Below are positions 1-6,830 of a stretch of DNA of 12,185 nt, piece by piece. This stretch comes from an uncultured Acidobacteriota bacterium (GTDB lineage Bacteria; Acidobacteriota; JAAYUB01). The stretch lies in assembly GCA_937925645.1 (NCBI GenBank), contig CALAMB010000279.1:1-12185 (forward strand), in the 5' to 3' direction. The position numbers and the translations under genes were made by a program. How positions within the stretch are numbered: the first letter of the stretch is position 1; every line of letters starts with the position of its first letter. The notes under the pieces are model-generated. The model made no database searches. It saw only the letters and a program-made list of their open reading frames with translations, and was not told the DNA's origin.

Positions 1-305
1 AGCGAATGCTGACTGAGTGCGAAACCGCCGATCAGGTACCCCAGGCCGAACAGGACGCCGCCGGTGACGGCCAGCTTGGTGGGGCCAAACCTGGCCAGGT
101 TGATGCCGCCCCAGGCGGCGGCCAGGCCCAGAAAGCAGATGGCGAGATTGAACGCCCACATCACCTGGGAGTTGCTCCAGCTATAGGTGTTGACGAGCGG
201 TTTCTGGAAGAAGCTCCAGGCATAGACGGTGCCCAGCAGGACCATCAGCAGCGTGCCCATGATGGCCACCAGCCAGCGGTTGGGAGTCGGTGCGGTTGTA
301 TTCAA
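1..305 (-). CDS. OFA-family MFS transporter (oxalate/formate antiporter-like), N-terminal part
   Basis: This is the first 101 codons of an inner-membrane transporter that runs off the left edge. The minus-strand reading starts at a TTG at 305-303, with GAGGGA at 317-312 placed 6 nt upstream. The translation begins MNTTAPTPNRWLVAIMG and gives two to three hydrophobic segments, including TVYAWSFFQKPL in the first. Tryptophan, Asn and Gly spacing (NRW near the start, GTVYAWSFF, YSWSNSQVMW, then a Gly-rich AAWGGINLARFGP loop) is typical of OFA/oxalate-formate antiporter MFS proteins. Members of this family often sit beside formate dehydrogenase genes, and the divergent neighbours here are fdhD and mobA, so formate or a related small carboxylate is a plausible substrate. 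That substrate is inferred from context. The C-terminal three quarters, including most substrate-binding helices, lies outside the window. Confidence 0.82.
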   Translation of the reverse strand, partial: MNTTAPTPNRWLVAIMGTLLMVLLGTVYAWSFFQKPLVNTYSWSNSQVMWAFNLAICFLGLAAAWGGINLARFGPTKLAVTGGVLFGLGYLIGGFALSQHS

Positions 306-311
306 GCTATT

Positions 312-317
312 TCCCTC
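312..317 (-). promoter_or_regulatory. Ribosome binding site deciding the TTG start of the MFS gene
   Basis: The minus-strand sequence GAGGGA lies 6 nt before the TTG at 305-303. No ATG or GTG in that frame is placed as well, so this site is the main reason to start the transporter at TTG. Confidence 0.6.
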
Positions 318-370
318 ACAGCAGAGATTGTTTTGGCATTCCATCATCGCATCGGTATTCGGAGCGTGTT

Positions 371-399
371 ATTTTATGAGAATCACGCCCGGGACACAA
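371..399 (-). promoter_or_regulatory. Candidate sigma70-type promoter for the MFS gene
   Basis: On the minus strand, TTGTGT (399-394) and TAAAAT (376-371) are separated by exactly 17 nt. The -10 matches consensus at 5 of 6 positions and the -35 at 3 of 6. Transcription would begin near 364, leaving a leader of about 60 nt before the TTG start. The surroundings are much more AT-rich than the rest of the window. Confidence 0.35.
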
Positions 400-475
400 G
401 CGGATTCGTGTAATATTATACTGTTCATGTAAAGGACATCTGGTGGCGGCCCGGTGGCGATGCTACCATTCACGT

Positions 476-480
476 GGAGG
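476..480 (+). promoter_or_regulatory. Ribosome binding site deciding the TTG start of fdhD
   Basis: GGAGG is followed by a 9-nt spacer and TTG at 490. The alternative starts upstream (GTG 454, ATG 460) have no purine-rich sequence at a suitable distance. Confidence 0.6.
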
Positions 481-489
481 TCCGCACCA

Positions 490-1266
490 TTGGACGAGCG
501 CGAGATTATCCGATATCAGGCCAAAGGCGTTGAAGTGCTGCGTGACCCGCTGGTCGAGGAAGCGCGGGTGAGTATCTGGGTCAACGGCGCGGAGGCGGCC
601 AGCCTGATGGCCCTGCCGGCGGAACTCGAGGAGCTGGCGCTCGGCTTTTTATATTGCGAGTGCTACTTCGATGATCCGGCCACCGTCCGGGAAGTCACGG
701 TCAACCCCCGCCTGCACGCCGTCTCCGTCACCCTGGCCGGTCCGGCCCGGATGGAAACCCCGGACGCCGTCCGCACGTTCACCACCGGCTGCGGACGGAG
801 CGTGTCGCGCGTGTCGCCCCTCTGGTCCGCCTGCTTCCCGGTGCTCCACACGGCGGCCACCCACCCGGTCGCCGAGATCCTGGCCGCGGTGGGGCGGCTG
901 GTCGGCAGTTCGCCGCTGTTCCGCGACACCGGCTGCGTGCACACCGCCGGGCTCTGGCAGGCGGGGGATTTCCGGCGGATTTGCGACGACATCGGGCGGC
1001 ACAACGCGGCAGACAAGGTCATCGGCCACGCCCTCCGGAATCGCTGGCCCGTCGGCGACGACGCCATGCTCGTGAGCACCGGCCGGCTGAGCAGCGACAT
1101 CGTCATGAAGACCATCCGCGCCGGAATCCCGCTGCTCGTGTCCCGGTCGGCGCCCACCAGCGGCGCCGTCCAGATCGCCGAGGCCCACGGCGTCACCCTG
1201 GTGGGATTCGCCCGCGCGGAGCGGTGCAACGTGTACACCCACCCGAACCGGGTCCGCCCGTCATGA
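490..1266 (+). CDS. fdhD: Formate dehydrogenase accessory sulfurtransferase FdhD
   Basis: FdhD passes sulfur from a cysteine desulfurase to the bis-MGD molybdenum/tungsten cofactor, which is required for formate dehydrogenase activity. It acts in the cytoplasm. With the TTG at 490 the protein is 258 residues, normal for the family. Visible motifs are the active-site loop TTGCGRS (Cys101), DTGCVHTAGL around 147-155, the highly conserved DDIGRHNAADKVIG at 166-179, STGRLSSDIVMK at 196-207 and the C-terminal RxxVYTHPNRV. The second cysteine of the CxxC seen in the E. coli protein is a serine here (Cys101-Gly-Arg-Ser104). The stop overlaps the mobA start (ATGA), so the two are translationally coupled. 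The longer ORF from GTG 454 adds 12 residues without a usable ribosome site. No formate dehydrogenase catalytic gene is inside the window; it may lie to the left, beyond the MFS gene. Confidence 0.95.
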   Translation: MDEREIIRYQAKGVEVLRDPLVEEARVSIWVNGAEAASLMALPAELEELALGFLYCECYFDDPATVREVTVNPRLHAVSVTLAGPARMETPDAVRTFTTGCGRSVSRVSPLWSACFPVLHTAATHPVAEILAAVGRLVGSSPLFRDTGCVHTAGLWQAGDFRRICDDIGRHNAADKVIGHALRNRWPVGDDAMLVSTGRLSSDIVMKTIRAGIPLLVSRSAPTSGAVQIAEAHGVTLVGFARAERCNVYTHPNRVRPS

Positions 1267-1874
1267 ACGGCCAGCGGTTGCCCGCCGCCGGACTGGTGCT
1301 GGCCGGAGGCGTCAGCCGGCGCATGGGCCGCAGCAAGCTGTGTCTGCCGTGGGACGAGGGCACCCTGCTGACTCGCATCGCCGCTGTCCTGACCCGCACC
1401 GTGGCCGAAACCTGGATCGTGGGTTTGCCCGACGCCATCCCGCCACCGGAGCTTCCCGGGGTGCGACTCATCCGCGAAGAGCGCCCCATCGGTCCGTTGG
1501 GTGGATTGCGGACGGGCCTGGAGGCGATGACCGCGCCGGCCGGCCTGGTGGTCGCGGCGGACATGCCCTTCATCGGCCCGGAAGCCATCCGACGGCTCTG
1601 GCGGCTGGCCGCCGGCGCGGAGGCGACGGTGCTGCGCGCCGCCGACGGCGCCCACCCGCTGTTCGGCGTCTACCGGCGCGGCTGCCTGCCCGCCGTCCAG
1701 CGGGCCATCGAACAGGGGCGGCACCGGATGATCAGTTTTTGGGACGCCGTGCCGATCCGCATCATCGACGTGGGCGCCGATCCGTTCTGGACCCGGGCGC
1801 TGTTCAACGTCAACACGCCCGCCGATTACCGCCGCGCCCTGCGCCTCCGCGCGGATGGCGCGGCCGGTGAATGA
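1263..1874 (+). CDS. mobA: Molybdenum cofactor guanylyltransferase MobA
   Basis: MobA transfers GMP from GTP to Mo-molybdopterin to make the MGD cofactor used by formate dehydrogenase and other DMSO-reductase-family enzymes. The 203-residue product has the family length. It opens with the nucleotide-binding signature LAGGVSRRMGRSK (residues 13-25), then GPLGGL near residue 80, the metal-binding AADMPF motif near 100, HPLFGVYRR around 138 and FNVNTPADY near the C-terminus. The ATG lies within the fdhD stop codon (ATGA), indicating an operon with translational coupling. Having fdhD and mobA together, opposite an OFA transporter, points to maturation of a molybdenum- or tungsten-dependent formate dehydrogenase. 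I see no MobB-type P-loop domain fused to it. Confidence 0.93.
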   Translation: MNGQRLPAAGLVLAGGVSRRMGRSKLCLPWDEGTLLTRIAAVLTRTVAETWIVGLPDAIPPPELPGVRLIREERPIGPLGGLRTGLEAMTAPAGLVVAADMPFIGPEAIRRLWRLAAGAEATVLRAADGAHPLFGVYRRGCLPAVQRAIEQGRHRMISFWDAVPIRIIDVGADPFWTRALFNVNTPADYRRALRLRADGAAGE

Positions 1875-1919
1875 CCGTCCGCGGCGGCCGGCGCGGCGAC
1901 GGCGTCTGCGCGCGAATTG

Positions 1920-3602
1920 TCATGGAGTGGCGGCGGTGGCTGGCGCGGCTCCGGCGGGCTGGTTGGTCACCAGGCACAGCGGATTGGCGTACATGGCGGG
2001 GATCATGTTGCCCAGCCGGCGGGCCCGGATCGACAGGAACGGCCGTTCCGCCAGAACCTGGTACGGAATCCCCGCCCGGTCCAGCACCGCCAGTTTGTCT
2101 TTCCGCATCAGGCAATAGATCGTCTCGCGGCGCTGAAAGAAATTGTAGATCTCGCCGTCGTAGAACAGTTCCAGAATGGGCCGGCGGGTGTAATAGCAGA
2201 GCGAGGGCAGGGCCGTCGCAAAATACGCCACATAATCGTCGGGCCGGGCGCGCTCGTTGATCATGGCGGCCAGTTGGGGCACCTGCCGGAATTTCTCCAG
2301 GGCCGGGATTACCTCGTACGCCAGAAACAGGCAGGACACGTACACCCCGACAATCGGCAAGGCCAGGGCCGCCCGCCACCGGCGGCCGCCCGCCCAGATC
2401 CAACCGAGCACCATGATGCCGGTCATGATCAGCAGGGCGATGGTGAGCAGCACGTGGTCGTCGAGGATCTGCCGGCCCACCACGTACGACAGCGCGATGA
2501 TGCCCACGCCGAACAGAAACGCCGCCCGGAGCGCCCATTTGGCCAATCCCTGCGGCTTGACGGCCCCGGCCAGGCGCTGGCCCAACCACGCCAGCGCGAT
2601 CGCCGCCGCCGGGTAGGACGGCAGGATGTAGTACTCCTGCTTGTTTTTGGACAGGCTGAAAAACAGGATCGGCGCGGCGATCCAGATCAGGAGCAGCATG
2701 AGCCGGGATCTGTCCTGCTCCTTGAGCTGGGGCCAGTGGCGACGCCACAACGCCAGTCCCGCCACGAACAGCAGGCTCCACGGCGCGAAATCGGCCAGGA
2801 AGATGGGCAGGTAATAGAACGGCCCCCGCGACGGTCCGAAATCCTCGACGGTGAAGCGGCCGAAATTCTCCACCACCAGCAGGCGGTAGATTGTATCGAA
2901 ACTCAGCGTGCGGGCCAGGCCGACGTACCAGGGCAGAGCGATCAGCGCGAAGGCGCCCGCGGCCAGGACGACGGCGCGCCAGGGCGCCCGCGGCCATTCG
3001 CGGCGCCAGACCAGGTACACGGCGGCGATGATCAGGGGCAGGGCCACCGCCACCGGCCCCTTGTCCATGAAACCCAGGCCGAGACAGATGCCCACCCAGA
3101 CCAGATCGCGGGTGCGGCGCTCCTCAAGGTAGCGGTGGAAAAAGTAGATCGTGGCCGTGATGGAAAACAACAGCACCATGTCGATGACGCTCCGTCGGCC
3201 CATGACAAAGATCCGTGGAGTCAGGGCCGTGATGGCAGCGGCGGCCCAGGCGGCCGTCCGGCTGGCGGTCAGTCGGAACGCCAGTTGCCAGACCACCAGC
3301 AGCGTCGCCAGGGCGAAAGCGGCGATGACCATCCGCTGCGACCATACGCTCACGCCGCCCAGGCGGTACGCGATGATCACCAGCCAGTAGGCCAGCGGCG
3401 GCTTGTTGAGGCGGGGCTGGTAGTTGAAGGTGGGTACGAGGTGGGTGCCGTGCTCCATCATCTCGCGGGGCGTCTCGACGTAAAACGCCTCGTTGGAATC
3501 CCAGATGCTGGAAGTGCCCGCGTGGATCAGGTAGAGGGCCGCCAGCAGCACCGCCAAGGCCAGCGCGACGGGTTTGCGCCCCAGAACATTCTCAATGTGC
3601 AC
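1920..3602 (-). CDS. Family 39 glycosyltransferase, ArnT/PMT-like integral membrane protein
   Basis: A multi-spanning GT-C glycosyltransferase that would move a sugar from a polyprenyl-phosphate donor to a lipid or protein acceptor on the outer face of the inner membrane. From the preferred GTG at 3602 it has 560 residues and about a dozen hydrophobic segments. Family marks are the first periplasmic loop with WDSNEAFYVETPREMMEHG (acidic Asp35 and Glu38), the NKPPLAYW motif (66-73), GRRSVIDM near 135, DKGP near 180 and SKNKQEYYILPSYPA near 318-332, which matches ArnT/PMT_2 proteins closely. The longest ORF begins at GTG 3680, but that GTG falls in the apparent -35 hexamer. GTG 3602 has GGAG 9 nt upstream and gives the usual short cytoplasmic tail before the first helix. 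The C-terminus ends in an Ala/Thr/Pro-rich tail. The exact sugar and acceptor (lipid A, protein or other) cannot be told from sequence. Confidence 0.9.
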   Translation of the reverse strand: MHIENVLGRKPVALALAVLLAALYLIHAGTSSIWDSNEAFYVETPREMMEHGTHLVPTFNYQPRLNKPPLAYWLVIIAYRLGGVSVWSQRMVIAAFALATLLVVWQLAFRLTASRTAAWAAAAITALTPRIFVMGRRSVIDMVLLFSITATIYFFHRYLEERRTRDLVWVGICLGLGFMDKGPVAVALPLIIAAVYLVWRREWPRAPWRAVVLAAGAFALIALPWYVGLARTLSFDTIYRLLVVENFGRFTVEDFGPSRGPFYYLPIFLADFAPWSLLFVAGLALWRRHWPQLKEQDRSRLMLLLIWIAAPILFFSLSKNKQEYYILPSYPAAAIALAWLGQRLAGAVKPQGLAKWALRAAFLFGVGIIALSYVVGRQILDDHVLLTIALLIMTGIMVLGWIWAGGRRWRAALALPIVGVYVSCLFLAYEVIPALEKFRQVPQLAAMINERARPDDYVAYFATALPSLCYYTRRPILELFYDGEIYNFFQRRETIYCLMRKDKLAVLDRAGIPYQVLAERPFLSIRARRLGNMIPAMYANPLCLVTNQPAGAAPATAATP

Positions 3603-3652
3603 GATGCATGTCTCCGTCTGGATCAGGCCGATGGCGATCCGGACCGGCTTAC

Positions 3653-3680
3653 ATTCTACCACCGGCTCCGGCTGCGTCAC
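3653..3680 (-). promoter_or_regulatory. Promoter of the glycosyltransferase gene
   Basis: The minus strand reads GTGACG (3680-3675), 16 nt, then TAGAAT (3658-3653). The -10 matches 5 of 6 consensus bases and is extended by TGG (TGnTAGAAT). Transcription would begin near 3646, downstream of the longest-ORF start, which supports GTG 3602 as the real start with a leader of about 44 nt. Confidence 0.5.
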
Positions 3681-3690
3681 ACGCCGCGGG

Positions 3691-4449
3691 CTAAAAACTG
3701 CAGGTCAGCGTCACGCCGCCCCACAGCACATCCGCCTCGCCGTCCCAGTTGATGCCGCGCAACGCCGCCTTGCTCACTTCCGTCAACGGGATTGAATACC
3801 CGATCTGGCCGCCCAAGCTGAACCGCTCGTTCAGGGGCACCGACAGGGCGGAGTAGAGCTCCAGGTTGTAGAACTGGGTAAACGCCTCGGCGTCCGCACC
3901 GGGCCCCATGACCTTGTGCTGGATGTTGAAGCCCACGTTGGCGCCCGTCGCCAGTTCAACGCCATGAGACAGAGGCCAGACGCGTTCCAGCGTGCCCTGC
4001 ACGAAGGCGCCGTCCCCCTCGTCGAAATCGTAGTAGACCGTCACCTTGGGCGACACCCACCCATCCCGGCCTACGCTGACAAACACTTCCTGGGTGGACG
4101 AGTAATTCGCGATCCAATAGATGATGTAACCGGCTTCCAGTTGCAGTCCCCGCCACGCCCACGCCCGGCCGAACATGAAATCGATTTCGTTGGTATCGCC
4201 GCTCGCGGGCTCGAGGTTCGCCCAGACGCCGGCATACCACCCGGACACGTCGACCGACGCCTCGGGCTGCAGCACGACGCCCTCGCTCAGCAGCTGGCCC
4301 CGCCAGAAATAGCGGGAATAAAAACCCACCCGGGCTTCGCCCGTCACCTCGGCGGCGCTCGCGGCGCCGACCGCGACGGCGGCGACGATCAGTACGACTC
4401 CCAGCCAACGGGGCCCGGGCCCCATCCAGCCTGCCGGGTGTCCGCCCAT
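3691..4449 (-). CDS. TorF-like beta-barrel outer membrane protein (putative porin)
   Basis: A predicted exported beta-barrel of 252 residues from ATG 4449. Residues 1-32 form a signal peptide: Arg15, a hydrophobic core and an ASA|AE cleavage site. The mature part is a run of alternating amphipathic strands rich in Tyr, Trp and Gly. Near its start is the pattern YSRYFWRGQLLSEG followed by SGWYAGVWANLEP, resembling the Gcw_chp/TorF family of putative porins. It ends in a terminal phenylalanine (TLTCSF), the usual C-terminal signal for BAM-dependent insertion. ATG 4449 has GAGG 5 nt upstream; the longest ORF start (TTG 4509) coincides with the -35 element, so it is unlikely. Transported substrate is unknown. 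The glycosyltransferase gene follows on the same strand after 88 bp but has its own promoter. Confidence 0.8.
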   Translation of the reverse strand: MGGHPAGWMGPGPRWLGVVLIVAAVAVGAASAAEVTGEARVGFYSRYFWRGQLLSEGVVLQPEASVDVSGWYAGVWANLEPASGDTNEIDFMFGRAWAWRGLQLEAGYIIYWIANYSSTQEVFVSVGRDGWVSPKVTVYYDFDEGDGAFVQGTLERVWPLSHGVELATGANVGFNIQHKVMGPGADAEAFTQFYNLELYSALSVPLNERFSLGGQIGYSIPLTEVSKAALRGINWDGEADVLWGGVTLTCSF

Positions 4450-4480
4450 GTGCACCTCGCTGTCCGGAATGAATGCGCGC

Positions 4481-4509
4481 AGCATAACATCCCGACCCCG
4501 TGCAGGCAA
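4481..4509 (-). promoter_or_regulatory. Promoter of the outer-membrane protein gene
   Basis: The minus strand reads TTGCCT (4509-4504), 17 nt, then TATGCT (4486-4481), with a TGT extension before the -10. Transcription would begin near 4474, giving a leader of about 25 nt to ATG 4449. The same TTGCCT-N17 arrangement is found before the ankyrin/LssY gene at 5018. Confidence 0.5.
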
Positions 4510-4570
4510 GGGTCATCGCACCCGGCGCGAGACAGAATCGTCCGGCGGCGGCATGAATCCAACATTCCGA

Positions 4571-4576
4571 AGGAGG
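4571..4576 (+). promoter_or_regulatory. Ribosome binding site deciding the DUF393 start
   Basis: AGGAGG, a near-complete anti-16S match, lies 9 nt before ATG 4586. Earlier in-frame ATGs (4448, 4469, 4553) lack such a site. Confidence 0.7.
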
Positions 4577-4585
4577 AGCGGCGCC

Positions 4586-5014
4586 ATGCGACCATCCGAC
4601 CGCCCCGGTTCATCCCGTCTCCCGATGATCATCCTCATCGACGGTGACTGCTCGATGTGCCGGAACATGGCCGCCTGGGCACTCCGGCGATCGCCGCGTC
4701 GCCGGTTGCGCATCGTGACCCGTCAATCCGCGGCCGGCCGCCGGCTGATCGCGGAACAGCCGGCCGGAGCACTGCCCGCCGACACCGTCGCCTGTCTCGA
4801 CAACGGCCGGATCCGGCTCCATGCCGACGCCGTCCGGCAGGTCGTCCGCCGGCTGCACCCGCCCTGGTCCTGGCTGGTCGTCCTGACCGCCGTCCCCCGG
4901 CCACTGCGCGACGCCGCTTACCGCTGGCTGGCTCGACGGCGCGGCCGCCGGCCGGCGACGACCGACTGCCGGACCTCCGGCCCGCCGTGCGGCAATCCCA
5001 CCCGCCACTGGTAG
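4586..5014 (+). CDS. DUF393 (DCC-type) thiol-disulfide oxidoreductase-like protein
   Basis: A 142-residue member of the DUF393 family, small thioredoxin-like proteins named for a conserved Asp-Cys-Cys signature. The signature is DGDCSMC at 19-25 (Asp21, Cys22, Cys25), directly after a short beta-strand (MIILI). Further family marks are LPADTVACL in the middle and PRPLRDAAYRWLARRR towards the end. The expected role is redox chemistry through the CxxC pair; partners and substrates are not known. The start is set by AGGAGG 9 nt upstream. The C-terminus after the RPLRDAAY helix is unusually Arg/Pro-rich and holds two more cysteines. No clear promoter is seen in the 136-bp gap to the divergent outer-membrane protein gene. 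Confidence 0.86.
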   Translation: MRPSDRPGSSRLPMIILIDGDCSMCRNMAAWALRRSPRRRLRIVTRQSAAGRRLIAEQPAGALPADTVACLDNGRIRLHADAVRQVVRRLHPPWSWLVVLTAVPRPLRDAAYRWLARRRGRRPATTDCRTSGPPCGNPTRHW

Positions 5015-5017
5015 CCC

Positions 5018-5046
5018 TTGCCTTCGCCGGCGCCAATTTCTACAAT
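5018..5046 (+). promoter_or_regulatory. Promoter of the ankyrin/LssY_C gene
   Basis: TTGCCT (5018-5023), a 17-nt spacer and TACAAT (5041-5046) form a good sigma70-type promoter starting 4 nt after the DUF393 stop. Transcription would begin near 5053, leaving a 40-nt leader with GGAAGG at 5082-5087, 6 nt before the ATG. The gene is therefore probably not dependent on read-through from DUF393. Confidence 0.55.
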
Positions 5047-5093
5047 GCGGTGTCGGAGCTTTCCCAAAACGTACTCCGCCCGGAAGGTGCATT

Positions 5094-6830
5094 ATGCGAC
5101 ACGTCATTATTTTGTCGGCGCTTTCCCGGCCGCGGCGCGGGCCGGCTCTCGCCTGCCTCTGGCTGGCGCTGATGCTGACAGTTGCCGGCGGCAAGGACAC
5201 TCTCCCCCCGCCCACTTCGGTGCTGGCGGAGCTGACCGCCGCCGCCCGCGCGGTCAAGCCGGCGGAAATCAAGCTCCGCCTGAACCGCGCGGACTCGCTC
5301 CTGGACCGCGACGCCACGGTCGATGAACGGGACGACCTGGGCCGCAACGTCCTGCACTGGGCGGTGATCACCGCGAGCACCGCCGGTCGCCGGGCCGAGC
5401 AGGAGCGCGGTATCGAGGTCATGGAGCATCTGCTGCGCCATGGCGCGGACCCCAACTGCCGGGACGTGTTCGGGAACACGCCGCTGGATTACGAGGGGTA
5501 CGCGCCGTACGAGACCATCCAGGACCTGCTGTTGGAAAACGGGGCGGAAGGTCGCGAGACCAACACCATCGCCCAGCGCCTGGCGGAGCAGGTGGCGCAG
5601 CTCGAAGCCGCGAGCGCCGCCGGCGACATGGCGCGGCTCCGCGCCCTGTTGGAAGCCGGCATCCCCATCGGGACCAACCTGGACATCCGGCTGACCTCGG
5701 CCGTCGGCAGCGCCCGGTCGCGCGCCGGCGACCTGGTCGAAGGCGTCATCTGCGCGCCGGTGACGGTGAACGGACAGACCGTGGTCAGCGCCGGCACCCG
5801 CATCCGCGGGACCGTGCTGCGCACCCAGAAGTGCCGCGACGCCTACGACCGGGCCAATCTCATGCTGGATCTGGGCGACCTGATCCTGCCGGACGGCTCG
5901 CACCTGGGCCTGACGACCCGGCTGCTGTCGGTGGATAACGCGCGCGAGACGGTCCGCGATGGTCTGATCATCGGCATCGCCTACCCGCACAGCACCGCCA
6001 GCCGCATCTCAATGGGATTCCACATGCTCGGCAAGCTGTACCCGGCGGTGGGCTACGCCTTCGACAGCGCCATGTACGCCTTCGGCCGCACGTATCATCG
6101 GGAAATCGACTACCCCGCCGGCACCGAGCTCACCGTCCAGGTCCAGCTCCCCGCCCGTTTCAAGCCGCCCGCCGGGGTCACGCCCTGGCCGGAGCTGATG
6201 CTCGACGACGCGGCCGCCGCGCAGCTCCGCGACGGCCCCGCCCGCACCGAGTCCGCCGACGGCCGTCCCGGCGACTGCGTCAACATCGCGCTGTTCGGAA
6301 CCGCCGAACAATTGCAGCAGAGCTTCGAAGCCGCGGGCTGGACTCCGGCGGAAAAAACGGGGATGGTCTCCGGCGCCAAGACGTTTTTCGCCGTCCTGCG
6401 ACAGAAGGGTTACTCGACGGCGCCGGTGGCCACGTTCCTGATGGGCGGGCGGCCGCCCGACCTGGTGTTTCAGAAACAGCTCAACACCTTCGCCAAGCGG
6501 CACCATGTCCGGATCTGGAAGCTGCCGGAACCTGTCAGCGGCGAAACGGCCTGGCTGGCCGCGGCCACCCACGACGTGGGCATCGGGGCGGAGAAGGCCG
6601 GCCTGTCCTGGTACCACAAGATCGATCCCCACATCGACCGGGAACGGGACAAGATCGCCGCCGATCTCATGTTCACGGAGCTGCCCCGGGGCGTCTGCTG
6701 GCTGGAGCGGCCGGACCTTCCGCGCGCCGCCAGGAACGCCACCGGCGACGACCTGGTCACCGACGGCCGGATGCTGGTGCTCGCCTTCCCGTTCAGTGGG
6801 GATGATGCCGGGACCGGGCCGGCCGATTAG
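5094..6830 (+). CDS. Exported ankyrin-repeat / VirB10-like / LssY_C-domain protein
   Basis: A 578-residue protein with three visible parts. Residues 1-32 are a signal sequence (Arg-rich start, LACLWLALMLTVAGG core), so the rest should be outside the cytoplasm or membrane-anchored. Residues about 80-190 hold ankyrin repeats: DLGRNVLHWAV to LLRHGADPN, then DVFGNTPLDYEGY to LLLENGAE, plus a weaker AAGDMARLRALLEAGI unit. Residues about 195-350 resemble the beta-rich VirB10-like segment of some exported proteins (GTNLDIRLTSAVGS, AGDLVEGVICAPV, VVSAGTRIRGTVLR, LILPDGSHLGL). Residues about 393-530 match the LssY C-terminal domain: VNIALFGTAEQLQ, AAGWTPAE, YSTAPVATFLMGGRPPDL, KRHHVRIWKLPEP and HKIDPHIDRERDKIAADL. 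In LssY itself this domain follows a PAP2 phosphatase; no phosphatase motif is present here. Function is unknown. Its stop overlaps that of the converging Ntn-hydrolase gene by 3 bp (6828-6830 against 6827-6829). Confidence 0.85.
   Translation: MRHVIILSALSRPRRGPALACLWLALMLTVAGGKDTLPPPTSVLAELTAAARAVKPAEIKLRLNRADSLLDRDATVDERDDLGRNVLHWAVITASTAGRRAEQERGIEVMEHLLRHGADPNCRDVFGNTPLDYEGYAPYETIQDLLLENGAEGRETNTIAQRLAEQVAQLEAASAAGDMARLRALLEAGIPIGTNLDIRLTSAVGSARSRAGDLVEGVICAPVTVNGQTVVSAGTRIRGTVLRTQKCRDAYDRANLMLDLGDLILPDGSHLGLTTRLLSVDNARETVRDGLIIGIAYPHSTASRISMGFHMLGKLYPAVGYAFDSAMYAFGRTYHREIDYPAGTELTVQVQLPARFKPPAGVTPWPELMLDDAAAAQLRDGPARTESADGRPGDCVNIALFGTAEQLQQSFEAAGWTPAEKTGMVSGAKTFFAVLRQKGYSTAPVATFLMGGRPPDLVFQKQLNTFAKRHHVRIWKLPEPVSGETAWLAAATHDVGIGAEKAGLSWYHKIDPHIDRERDKIAADLMFTELPRGVCWLERPDLPRAARNATGDDLVTDGRMLVLAFPFSGDDAGTGPAD

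Larger units (their letters stand above)
306..489. promoter_or_regulatory. Divergent control region between the MFS gene and fdhD
   Basis: This 184-bp gap separates two divergent genes and contains the most AT-rich stretch in the window (about 360-435). Besides the minus-strand promoter candidate, the plus strand has TATACT at 417-422 as a possible -10 for fdhD, but no convincing -35 upstream. An activator-dependent promoter is therefore possible. A perfect 8-bp palindrome, TAATATTA, lies at 411-418 and could be half of an operator. TTGGCA at 333-338 resembles a -35, but the hexamer 17 nt later is poor. None of these plus-strand elements is secure. Confidence 0.4.

Noticed and set aside
663..1724. 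353-codon open frame on the minus strand across fdhD and mobA
   Set aside because: It runs antisense to two confidently identified genes, and its composition is low-complexity with no domain.
1875..1919. Possible bidirectional terminator between the convergent mobA and glycosyltransferase genes
   Set aside because: The 45-bp gap is very GC-rich, but I could not find a clean inverted repeat with a T-run.
1917..3752. 611-codon open frame on the plus strand opposite the glycosyltransferase gene
   Set aside because: Its product is Gln/Arg/Asp/Pro-rich with no hydrophobic segments or recognisable motif, while the opposite strand encodes a clear GT39 protein. It is a by-product of high GC at third codon positions.
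4448..4585. Longer N-terminus for the DUF393 gene from ATG 4448
   Set aside because: The extra 46 residues are Arg/Ser-rich with no family similarity, and the strong AGGAGG site points to ATG 4586.
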